Source: JACADW01 sp963747985 (GTDB lineage: Bacteria > Acidobacteriota > UBA6911). From it: a stretch of DNA of 64,000 nt. Below are positions 8,807-15,777 of the stretch, in pieces. Below the pieces are notes generated by a model that saw only the letters and a program-made list of their open reading frames with translations, did not search any database and had not been told where the DNA came from. The stretch's first letter is position 1. Each line of letters starts with the position of its first letter. A program made the translations under genes and the position numbers. Location: the NCBI GenBank assembly GCA_963747985.1, contig CAVVHG010000005.1, positions 564,625-628,624 on the forward strand, written 5' to 3'.

Positions 8807-9501
8807 TCAGGGCTTCTTCTTGAGGCGGTTCACGAGGTCTTCGACACCGGGGGATTGAGTACTCGCGCCCGGAGCCGGTGACGTCGCAGGGGCGGTGGAG
8901 GTGGCGCCGAGAGCGGCAATCTGTTCCTGCACTTTCGCGCGATCGGGGTAATCCGGACTTGTCGCCAGCAGCTTCTCCCAGGCGGCTCTTGCCCTCGCAG
9001 GATCCTTCTTCCCGTTGAGGTACACAACTCCCATGTTGTACAGGGTCTGGGCCTTCGTAGGTGCCGTCTCGAGTGCTTTGCCGAATTCCGCCAGGGCCGC
9101 GTCCGGCTGCCCCATGCTCCAGTAGCAGGTGCCCCGGTCGGTCCTTACGTCCGCGTTCTTCGGGTCGATATCGAGCGCTCGCCCGTAGGCTTCGACGGCT
9201 TCGCCAAAGCGTCCGCCGTCGTAATAGACGTTGCCGAGCTGGATGAGGGCGTTCAGGTCCCTGGGGTTTGACGCCAGTATCGACTTCAGCGCCATCTCAT
9301 GCTGGAGGAGAGAGTGATTCTCCGGTCGCCGGCGCTGTACCTGCACGGGATTCCCGACTACCGCCGCGCTTCCCGATTCTTTCCGTAGAAGTACCCGATC
9401 GCCAATCCGACGCCCAGACAGCAGGCGCATGCGATGACGACGCCGACGGGCGATTGCCGCACGACCACGGTGCGGACCTCGGGTTTCCGCTCTTTTGCCA
9501 T
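8807..9501 (-). CDS. Membrane-anchored TPR protein, interrupted by one frameshift
   Basis: Read on the minus strand from an ATG at 9501, the frame gives MAKERKPEVRTVVVRQSP, then a membrane helix with GVVIACACCLGVGLAIGYFY, after which it hits a stop. The following frame carries KESGSAAVVGNP and then TPR repeats: ALKSILASNPRDLNALIQLG, YYDGGRFGEAVEAYGRALDI, WSMGQPDAALAEFGKALE and a partial fourth, ending in a Pro/Ala/Ser tail and basic NRLKKKP. Adding one base in the GGAAAG run near 9383 restores GYFYGKESGS, so the original gene is one TM-anchored TPR scaffold of about 230 residues. The frameshift could be an indel error or a real lesion. Such proteins act as protein-interaction scaffolds; no partner is evident. 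Confidence 0.7.
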
Positions 9502-9538
9502 AAGCGCTGCTTCCTCCGTCAGTATTGTACATGGTGGA

Positions 9539-9600
9539 GCCAGTGGGGCGGGTTTTCAACCCGCCCAGACGCCCCGGCGGCTTGAAAAGCCGTCGCACAG
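9539..9600. repeat. Two adjacent palindromes (GGCGGGTTTTCAACCCGCC type)
   Basis: GGCGGGTTTTCAACCCGCC at about 9548-9566 and a related GGCGGCTTGAAAAGCCGTC at about 9577-9595 form two stem-loops between divergently transcribed genes. They fall inside a longer misleading open frame that extends the TPR gene upstream. Confidence 0.55.
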
Positions 9601-9680
9601 ACCCCGACGGTTAGTGTTGCAAATTCACCCCGACTTCGGCAGACTGCCCTTTCGCTTCACTCCCTGCAGGAGGAACCCCG

Positions 9681-10967
9681 GTGACGCCGACCGAACCGAC
9701 CAGTCCCGACACAGCACCCGCCGCGCGCGTCGGGCACTATCGATGGGTCATTTGTGCGCTGATCTTTTTCGCCACCACCATCAACTACATCGACCGCCAG
9801 GTGCTGGGGATTCTGGCGCCCGACCTGCAGCGCATCATCGGGTGGAACGAGAAGGAGTACGGTTTCATCGTCACCGCTTTCCAATTCGCTTACGCCGCCA
9901 GCCTTCTCCTGACGGGATGGCTGATCGACCGGATCGGCACCCGCGCCGGTTACAGCCTGTCGATCATCTTCTGGAGCATAGCGGCGATGGGGCACGCCCT
10001 CGCGGGATCCGCGCTGGGCTTCGGTTTCTGGCGCGGCCTGCTCGGCTTCGGGGAGGGGGGCAACTTCCCGACGGCGATCAAGACAGTTGCCGAGTGGTTT
10101 CCAAAGAAGGAGCGCGCCTTCGCGACGGGGCTCTTCAACTCGGGAACCAATGTGGGGGCCATTGTGGCGCCGTTGGTTGTGCCCTGGATCGCGATCAATT
10201 GGGGCTGGCAATGGGCTTTCATACTCACGGGCGCCCTGGGCTTTTTGTGGCTCCTGCTGTGGCTCCCGCTCTACCGGCGTCCTGAGGTGCACCCGCGGCT
10301 CTCGAAGCAGGAACTGGCTTACATACGCAGCGACCCGCAGGAACCTTCGGTCAAGGTCCCCTGGATCCGGCTGTTTCCTCACCGTCAGACCTGGGCGTTC
10401 GTGTTGGGCAAGTTCCTGACCGATCCCATCTGGTGGTTTTATCTCTTCTGGCTGCCGAAATTCCTGCACACGAACTACGGCCTGACTCTGGACCGCATGG
10501 GCCCGCCGCTGGTCGTGATCTACCTGGTTTCCGACGCCGGAAGCATCGCGGGCGGGTGGCTCTCTTCGTTCCTGATCCGCCGCGGCTGGAGCATCAACGC
10601 TGCGCGCAAGACGACGATGTTGATCTGCGCGCTGTGCGTGGTGCCGATCATTTTCGCCTGGAAAGCTACGGACATGTGGGTGGCCGTGGGCTTCATCGGC
10701 CTGGCGACGGCGGCTCACCAGGCGTGGTCTGCCAACATCTTCACCATCGCTTCCGACATGTTCCCGAAGCAGGCGGTAGGCTCCGTAGTGGGGCTCGGGG
10801 GGATGGGCGGGGCGGTCGGAGGGATGTACATGGCGACGGCGGCGGGATTCCTGCTGCACCTGACCGGCAGCTACCACGCCCTGTTCATCGTTGCGGGCTC
10901 AGCTTACCTGGTGGCGCTGCTGGTGGTTCACTCCCTCTCCCCACGCCTGAAACCCGTCAACCTGTAG
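9681..10967 (+). CDS. MFS sugar-acid transporter (anion:cation symporter / ExuT-like)
   Basis: A 428-residue, 12-helix major facilitator. The start is GTG at 9681, with AGGAGGAA at 9668-9675. Signature features of the ACS (hexuronate/glucarate) family are present: INYIDRQVLGILAPDLQ in TM1, LTGWLIDRIGTRAGYSLSI between TM2 and TM3, FWRGLLGFGEGGNFPTAIKT in TM4, and DPIWWFYLFWLPKFL in TM7. Probable substrates are hexuronates or related sugar acids taken up with H+ or Na+; the exact one cannot be read from sequence. No sugar-acid catabolic genes adjoin it, so it seems to be a single-gene unit. Confidence 0.85.
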   Translation: MTPTEPTSPDTAPAARVGHYRWVICALIFFATTINYIDRQVLGILAPDLQRIIGWNEKEYGFIVTAFQFAYAASLLLTGWLIDRIGTRAGYSLSIIFWSIAAMGHALAGSALGFGFWRGLLGFGEGGNFPTAIKTVAEWFPKKERAFATGLFNSGTNVGAIVAPLVVPWIAINWGWQWAFILTGALGFLWLLLWLPLYRRPEVHPRLSKQELAYIRSDPQEPSVKVPWIRLFPHRQTWAFVLGKFLTDPIWWFYLFWLPKFLHTNYGLTLDRMGPPLVVIYLVSDAGSIAGGWLSSFLIRRGWSINAARKTTMLICALCVVPIIFAWKATDMWVAVGFIGLATAAHQAWSANIFTIASDMFPKQAVGSVVGLGGMGGAVGGMYMATAAGFLLHLTGSYHALFIVAGSAYLVALLVVHSLSPRLKPVNL

Positions 10968-11226
10968 CACTGCTCAGCAACCGGCTCTTCTCTCCTGAAA
11001 CTCCCTGACGGGGATTATTCATGAATCAGCGGGAAAGGAAGCATTTGTAGACACGGGGAATCACCATTTTCGATCGGCGTTCATCCGCGTTCATCCGTGT
11101 CCCAAATCCCCTTCTCCTGGATGCTTCATGAATTATCCGGGTCCAACCGAGTTTCTGGCCCGCGCAACCGCCCCGTTGAAGACGGGCGGTGGAACGCAGA
11201 ATTCTGATCGAATTCTGAATTCTTTC
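10968..11226. other. Intergenic stretch with a short ATCCGCGTTCATCCGTGT motif
   Basis: 259 bp without a supported gene. It includes GCGTTCATCCGCGTTCATCC near 11077-11097, a short direct repeat of GCGTTCATCC. I see no promoter or terminator of convincing quality. Confidence 0.35.
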
Positions 11227-11532
11227 TTAGAGATCAATATCCCGTGTGGGCTTCGTCACCGGCTCATCTTTGCTCTTCTTGAACGCCTCCTCGAACTTCC
11301 GTTCGAGCAACTGGGACCTTGTCTTCTCGTTCTCTGTGCTTTGTTTGAACAATGCCTCCCGTCGCGTTGCCGCCTCTTTGAGGATGGAAGCGGCGTGGTC
11401 GAGATCGGGCCCGGTGGCCTGTTTTGGGGGTGCTTCGTAGGCGATGACTTTGCCCAGTGCCGGGTCTATGGTCAGCTTGGTTCCGCAGCAGGGGCATTCC
11501 AGCAGGATGTCGGGAGTCTTTGTGCGCGCCAT
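11227..11532 (-). CDS. Small CxxC protein with charged helical C-terminus
   Basis: 101 residues on the minus strand. The N-terminus has ECPCCGTKLTID (CPCC at about 13-16), a single zinc-knuckle-like half site; a second Cys pair is absent, so any metal site would need a dimer or partner. The remainder (about 40-95) is a highly charged amphipathic helix (ILKEAATRREALFKQSTENE). This layout resembles short hypothetical proteins of Acidobacteriota, but I do not recognise a named family. It stands alone; the ATG is preceded by GGAGGAGAACC-like sequence on its strand. Confidence 0.65.
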   Translation of the reverse strand: MARTKTPDILLECPCCGTKLTIDPALGKVIAYEAPPKQATGPDLDHAASILKEAATRREALFKQSTENEKTRSQLLERKFEEAFKKSKDEPVTKPTRDIDL

Positions 11533-11606
11533 GGTTCTCCTCCATAGTCAGCCATTTTAGGGAAGGGCGGGGCCAAAATCCACCTGCCCCGGAGGCAAGA
11601 AAGCGA

Positions 11607-11679
11607 TTGACACCCTGCGGGTTTGCGAATAAGGTTCCGCCGGCTAATCAGGACTATCAGGTCATATTAGGCGGAAGAC
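11607..11679 (+). promoter_or_regulatory. Possible promoter and operator of the Rrf2 gene
   Basis: TTGACA at 11607-11612 is followed 17 bp later by a weak TAAGGT. Between this and the ATG at 11680, CTAAT (11644-11648) and ATTAG (11666-11670) form an imperfect inverted repeat of about 27 bp that could be an autoregulatory Rrf2 site. GGCGGAAG at 11670-11677 is the ribosome binding site. Confidence 0.35.
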
Positions 11680-12111
11680 ATGATTTTCAGCGCACCCGTG
11701 CAGTACGCAATAAGGGCGATGACCTATCTTGGGGAGCAGGAGGTCGGCAAGCTCTCCTCGATCCGGGAGATTTCGCGCGCTGCGGGCATCCCGATGCCGT
11801 ACCTGGCGAAGATCATCAACCGGCTGTCGCGCCGCCGGCTGGTTACTGCGAAGCGAGGGCCGTCAGGCGGAGTGATGCTGGGCCGGCCCGCGAGCCGGAT
11901 CACCATCGAGGAGATCGTTGCCGCGATGGGTGCGGATCTTTCGGTCAAGCAATGCATACTGGGGATTGCCGAATGCGGGGATGACGTTCCCTGCCCGCTG
12001 CACGAGAGCTGGAAATCGGTTCGGAAGACGCTGACGAAGAAGATGCAGGAAGAGACGGTCAAGGATCTCGTCCGCGCCCACCTCGCCAAGCTCAAGCTCC
12101 GCACCGAATAG
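11680..12111 (+). CDS. Rrf2-family regulator with three cluster-type cysteines
   Basis: 143 residues, full length for the family. The winged helix-turn-helix spans about 1-65 (ISRAAGIPMPYLAKIINRLS then the KRGPSGGV wing). Cys92, Cys99 and Cys105 (CILGIAECGDDVPC) have the position and spacing of Fe-S ligands in IscR/NsrR/RsrR-type members, so it probably senses iron-sulfur status, NO or redox state. The DNA upstream holds an inverted repeat suggestive of autoregulation. Neighbours (tRNA-Met, small CxxC protein) do not reveal the regulon, and no isc/suf or nitrosative genes lie nearby. Confidence 0.88.
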   Translation: MIFSAPVQYAIRAMTYLGEQEVGKLSSIREISRAAGIPMPYLAKIINRLSRRRLVTAKRGPSGGVMLGRPASRITIEEIVAAMGADLSVKQCILGIAECGDDVPCPLHESWKSVRKTLTKKMQEETVKDLVRAHLAKLKLRTE

Positions 12112-12343
12112 GCTCGGACCGGCGCGGGTTGCGGCGCAACGCGCCCACTTCTCCCCTGTCGAAGACCTGGTCTCCAAAGTGGGTCCGCGCCGCCAGCGCG
12201 GACCGCGCACTTCCGCCCGCCGGGTTTCCACCAATGATCGAGGCAATACCGTCGAATCAAGATTGCGCTTGAAAAGCGGCGGTGCAACCCTCAATATTTT
12301 TGGATCACAGGCACGTCGGATGGCCGCCTGTGGCGATCGAAGT

Positions 12344-12420
12344 GGCGACGTAGCTCAGATGGTTAGAGCGTGGGATTCATAACCCCAAGGTCGGTGGTTC
12401 GATTCCACCCGTCGCTACCA
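12344..12420 (+). tRNA. tRNA-Met (anticodon CAU), CCA encoded
   Basis: 77 nt fold into a standard cloverleaf: acceptor GGCGACG/CGTCGCT (a G-U at 1-72), D arm GCTC..GAGC, anticodon loop TTCATAA giving CAU, T arm GGTGG-TTCGATT-CCACC, and an encoded 3' ACCA. The G1-U72 wobble is weaker than initiator or Ile2 signatures, and the sequence resembles elongator Met tRNAs. An integrase remnant abuts the 3' end. Confidence 0.93.
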
Positions 12421-12424
12421 ATTC

Positions 12425-12844
12425 CCTCCTGACAGTCCCCGCATAAGCAACTGAGACGGCTGAATTTGGCGGCTTCCAGGAAGTCGCCAAGAGCGACGCG
12501 CAGCGCGCCTGCAGCCGTCTTCGGAGAAACCAACTGGCCATTCCAGAGGCTATGCGCAACACGCAACGACTTAGATTGCAGATTCCCGTACTTCCACTGT
12601 AAGGCCAGCAGTTTCCTTAACCGAAGGCCATCAGCGCTACACAAATAACGAGGCAACGAAACTCGGCGGGTACGTTCTCGAGGATCCTCCATACCTGTTC
12701 CGGCGTCCGGGCCGGCTTCTCGGTTCTCCGGCGTACCGGCTTGTGTCGGTCGCGGAACGGAGACGGGTTCATCAAATCATTGTCCTCGGCCTCCTTCTCC
12801 GGGCGCGGCCACTCGGCCAGCAGCTTACTTGGAGATTTGTTCAT
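12425..12844 (-). pseudogene. Tyrosine recombinase (integrase) remnant next to tRNA-Met
   Basis: Read on the minus strand, one frame gives RTPEQVWRILENVPAEFRCLVICVAL and a second gives GLRLRKLLALQWKYGNL followed by LRVAHSLWNGQLVSPKTAAG and LGDFLEAAK. Together these match the start of the catalytic domain of phage-type tyrosine recombinases (the TGLRxxELLALxW block with its catalytic Arg). The two parts are out of frame near 12628, and the C-terminal HxxR and Tyr motifs are missing; the homology stops about 45 bp from the tRNA 3' end. A decayed integrase at a tRNA end marks an old integration site of a mobile element. Confidence 0.7.
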
Positions 12845-13055
12845 GTCCGGCTCCCTGCAACTTCTTCGACCTGCCGCCTACCGGCAAGGAGTTTGTTCTC
12901 TGCAGATCGGCACCGGCCCCCCGTGCATGCTTCAGGCCAAAATAGGACCCCAGGCCCATCAGGCGGGACTCTTCAGGTCGCGTAGTGATTGGAGGGGAGA
13001 GGTGGTGCGGAAGGAAGGTGAAGCGGGGATTGTGACTCGATCTTCGAGCCGCCCG

Positions 13056-13874
13056 TCATTTCTCGGGATCAATGGTACGGCCTGCAGGGGGAGACATTGC
13101 GCACCGGAAGCCGAAGTCGTCAGGCTTGTCGCCCGGAGGATGCTGACGGCGGAAAGCACAACGCAGAACGTCGTCGTAGTACTCAACGAGGCCACTGCCG
13201 ATCCAGGAGCCGCCGCGGACGACGCGATCCTCGGCCCTGTCCGGCCCCATAGGATTTCGCCCCGGGGAAACCGTGTAGTAATCGCGATCGTACCCGTCGG
13301 CACACCACTCCCATACATTGCCTGCCATATCGTAAAGGCCGTAGCCGTTCGGCGGATACTTGCCGACAGGCGTCGGCCGGCCGGTATCGGGATTCTGACC
13401 AAAGGTCGCCTTCCCGGCGGGTGCTTCATCACCCCAGGGAAATCTCTTGCCCTCGATGCCGCCCCGCGCGGCCTTCTCCCATTCAGCTTCCGTCGGTAGC
13501 CGCTTCCCGGCCCATTTGCAGAAGGCGGCTGCATCATCCCAGCTCACCCCGACAACCGGCTGGTCCTGGGCATTGAAACGGGCATCTTTCCGGAACGCGG
13601 TGCCCGCACGCCCGGTCGCCTTCACGAACTCTTCATATTGCCGGTTTGTCACTTCGTACCTGTCGATGTAAAAGGCGTCCAGCCAAACCAAGTGCCGCGG
13701 CCTTTCCGCCCCGCCTCCATCCTTGGATCCCATGGCGAAGTAGCCCGCCGGGATCAGGGCCATCTGAGAGGGTGGAATTGTCCCGGTTTGCCTCGAGTTC
13801 CGACACGAAAGCAGGCCGACGGCTGAGATCATCACTGATATCGCAATCACGATTGTGGAGCAGGCTCGACTCAT
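13056..13874 (-). CDS. Lipoprotein with formylglycine-generating-enzyme (SUMF1/FGE-sulfatase) domain
   Basis: 272 residues with a lipoprotein signal ending in GLLSC (Cys24). The FGE-sulfatase fold follows from about residue 35: IPAGYFAMGSKDGGGAERPR, HLVWLDAFYIDRYEVTNRQY, VVGVSWDDAAAFCKWAGKRL, PTEAEWEKAARGG, GYGLYDMAGNVWEWCADGYD, and VRGGSW near the end. True FGE oxidises a sulfatase cysteine to formylglycine using a Cys pair or copper; the catalytic pair is not evident here, so a carbohydrate-binding or other role as in many bacterial SUMF1-like proteins is equally possible. No sulfatase lies in the window. It stands alone, divergent from the TetR gene, with about 130 bp between them. Confidence 0.85.
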   Translation of the reverse strand: MSRACSTIVIAISVMISAVGLLSCRNSRQTGTIPPSQMALIPAGYFAMGSKDGGGAERPRHLVWLDAFYIDRYEVTNRQYEEFVKATGRAGTAFRKDARFNAQDQPVVGVSWDDAAAFCKWAGKRLPTEAEWEKAARGGIEGKRFPWGDEAPAGKATFGQNPDTGRPTPVGKYPPNGYGLYDMAGNVWEWCADGYDRDYYTVSPGRNPMGPDRAEDRVVRGGSWIGSGLVEYYDDVLRCAFRRQHPPGDKPDDFGFRCAMSPPAGRTIDPEK

Positions 13875-13961
13875 GCGGTTTACATCCGGTCGGGTATCCG
13901 AATCCTATCATGAATTGGATAGATGAGGGTCGAGACCCTGGATTCCGGTCATAGACCATAC

Positions 13962-14007
13962 TTGACCATTCAGAACGATCGTTTATAATACGGAGCCAGA
14001 GGGACCA
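13962..14007 (+). promoter_or_regulatory. sigma70 promoter with palindromic operator in the spacer (TetR gene)
   Basis: TTGACC (13962-13967) and TATAAT (13984-13989) are separated by 16 bp. The spacer ends in the perfect palindrome AACGATCGTT (13974-13983), extended on both sides by A/T-rich bases. Its position between the two promoter boxes is where a TetR dimer would block RNA polymerase, so autoregulation by the gene starting at 14008 is likely. The divergent lipoprotein gene at 13874 may share the control. Confidence 0.65.
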
Positions 14008-14589
14008 ATGCCGAGGCGCAAGGAATTCGACCGGGAAGAAGTCCTGATGAAGGCCATGTTTGTCTTTCGGGATAAGGGCTATGAAGCCACATCGATGCAG
14101 GACCTCGTCAGCTGCATGGCAATCAATCGGTTTTCCCTCTACCAGACATTCAAGAGTAAACACGAACTCTTTCTGCAGGCCCTCGAAGCGTACTACGAGA
14201 ATGTAGCCATTCCATTCTTCGCGAGACTCAGGGATTCAGACCAGGGCCTTCGCATCATCGAAACGACGCTCATGGAGCTGGTTTCACGCATAAAGACCGG
14301 TCAGTCATCCAATGGCTGTTTACTGTGCAACACGATTGCTGAGCTTGGAGCGAAGATGGATAAGCGGACGGCCGCAATTCTTGCACGGTACCTCAACAGG
14401 GTCGAGAACGATTTCCATGCGGCACTCGTACGGGCGAAAGCGCTGGGGGAAATACCTGTGGACGTGAATGCCCGTGAACGGGCGAAGCTCCTGGTGGCGT
14501 ATTCGACCGGGTTGCTAAGCATGGCGAAGGTTATGAATGAACGGGAAATGCGGGCATCGGTACGGGCAACCATGGCAGCCCTGAGATAG
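14008..14589 (+). CDS. TetR/AcrR-family transcriptional repressor
   Basis: 193 residues. The N-terminal helix-turn-helix covers about 9-55 (AMFVFRDKGYEATSMQDLVS, then INRFSLYQTFKSKHELFLQA, where the canonical G in the turn is replaced by N). The C-terminal part has the NGCLLCNTIAELG motif common in TetR members near electrophile or quinone response genes. The two Cys in this motif could be the sensing residues. The AACGATCGTT palindrome in its promoter is the likely operator. Downstream are an ABM monooxygenase and a rhodanese in the same direction, which fits a small stress-detoxification unit. Confidence 0.9.
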   Translation: MPRRKEFDREEVLMKAMFVFRDKGYEATSMQDLVSCMAINRFSLYQTFKSKHELFLQALEAYYENVAIPFFARLRDSDQGLRIIETTLMELVSRIKTGQSSNGCLLCNTIAELGAKMDKRTAAILARYLNRVENDFHAALVRAKALGEIPVDVNARERAKLLVAYSTGLLSMAKVMNEREMRASVRATMAALR

Positions 14590-14727
14590 TTTTTTTGGCC
14601 TATTTCAGAATGGGCGTTTAGATTCAAAGGGAGGAGTCACGATGTCAAAACAGGCGGGGAGGCAAGGCGTCCACCTCAGTTCACGTTGGGTGCATTGTGT
14701 CCCTGCCGCACCTGCAGGAGGCATGTC

Positions 14728-15030
14728 ATGGTCAAAGTAGCTTTGTTTGTTCGTTTGGAGGCGAAGCCGGGAAAGGAGAAAGAGGTCGAAAGCTTTCTTC
14801 GCGGAGCTCTGCCTCTCACATTGGAAGAGCCCACCACGACTGCCTGGTTTGGTATCCGCCTCGGACCAGGCACGTTTGGAGTCTTCGATGCCTTCCAGGA
14901 TGAGTCGGGCCGGCAAGCGCACCTCTCCGGCAAAGTCGCAGCTGCGCTGATGGCAAGGGCTGGCGAGCTCTTCTCCAAGCCGCCGTCCATAGAAAAAGTT
15001 GACGTTGTCGCGGCAAAGCTGCCGGGCTAA
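14728..15030 (+). CDS. Antibiotic biosynthesis monooxygenase (ABM)-fold protein
   Basis: 100 residues; the ATG at 14728 has AGGAGG 6 bases upstream, better than an upstream start at 14686. The sequence VALFVRLEAKPGKEKEVESF, then TTAWFGIRLGPGTFGVFDAF and DESGRQAHLSGKVAAALM is the ferredoxin-like ABM dimer fold of quinol monooxygenases such as YgiN. It probably acts on a quinol or other electrophilic aromatic. The gap of 138 bp after tetR and the same orientation make it the likely target of that regulator. Confidence 0.8.
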   Translation: MVKVALFVRLEAKPGKEKEVESFLRGALPLTLEEPTTTAWFGIRLGPGTFGVFDAFQDESGRQAHLSGKVAAALMARAGELFSKPPSIEKVDVVAAKLPG

Positions 15031-15193
15031 GCAAGCCCTACCAGGCGCTCCAGCCGGTGGCAAGCCGCGCAGCGGGTTGCCATCGGCTGAGCTTGGGCGT
15101 CAGCCCGCAGAACACAGGCTTCGCCGAAGTTGACGTTCGTGGACCGTGAAGTGAGAAGGGGTCATCACTCGCAGATGGCATTTGGAGGCAGAA

Positions 15194-15532
15194 ATGAAAC
15201 TGATATCCCGCAATGAGCTTAAAGAGAAGCTCGACAAAGCAGAGGACGTTAAGTTGGTGTTCGCGCTAAGCGTCAGTCGGTTTCGCGCCAAGCATATCCC
15301 CGGCTCCCTCCACTTCGACAAGCTGGAGGAGGCCCTGCAGGTGCTTGAATGTGACGACGAGATCATCGTCTATTGCGCGAATCCGCTATGTCCCGCCAGC
15401 ATTTCCGCCTATCACTTCCTGATCGGCCACGGGTACAAGAACGTTCGCCGCTATGCCGAAGGTCTCCAGGATTGGGAAGACGCCGGCTATCCGTTGGAAG
15501 GCGAAGGCGTGATTGCTCTTGCTGGCGGCTAG
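15194..15532 (+). CDS. Single-domain rhodanese-like sulfurtransferase
   Basis: 112 residues with GGAGG at 15184-15188 deciding the ATG at 15194. The rhodanese fold is shown by the N-terminal SRNELKEKL element, the SRFRAKHIPGSLHF strand-turn, and IIVYCANPLCPAS, which places the persulfide-carrying Cys at 61 with a second Cys at 66. The active loop CANPLC lacks the Arg found in thiosulfate sulfurtransferases, so thiosulfate need not be the donor. The end is the usual NVRRYAEGLQDWEDAGYPLE. Third gene after tetR; a role in sulfur or redox stress is inferred. Confidence 0.87.
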   Translation: MKLISRNELKEKLDKAEDVKLVFALSVSRFRAKHIPGSLHFDKLEEALQVLECDDEIIVYCANPLCPASISAYHFLIGHGYKNVRRYAEGLQDWEDAGYPLEGEGVIALAGG

Positions 15533-15631
15533 CACTTTGTCAACGTTGGAACGAGTGGCGGGGGCAGGGCCTTTCCCCTGCCCCGTAAGGGGCGATACTC
15601 CCTGCGATCGGCGCACGTCTCTACATGATGA

Positions 15632-15721
15632 AATGACCACTGCGCCAAGGCCACGATCGTGCAGCTCAACAAGTTCGGCATGCAGGAGATCGACGAGCTG
15701 ATCAGCCACTACAGGGCGTAG
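15632..15721 (+). pseudogene. Short coding remnant (about 29 codons)
   Basis: The frame ending in TAG at 15719-15721 reads ATIVQLNKFGMQEIDELISH and then YRA, codon-like and helical, with an in-frame stop at 15629 and no start codon or ribosome binding site. It looks like the 3' end of a lost gene, but the parent family is not recognised. It is followed by a CCCGCAC..GTGCGGG stem (about 15726-15750) lacking a T run. The rest of 15533-15777 shows nothing else. Confidence 0.3.
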
Positions 15722-15777
15722 CCGGCCCCGCACACAACCGGTGCGGGCTGTCATGCCTCGCCCCGCGGCGTCCTCCC

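Noticed and set aside
9657..10877. 406-codon minus-strand frame over the MFS carrier
   Set aside because: Antisense shadow with Arg/Glu/Gln-rich composition; the sense frame has 12 membrane helices and family motifs.
12377..12562. Peptide ending GGIEPPTLGL
   Set aside because: This is the translated antisense of the tRNA gene, a well-known false gene.
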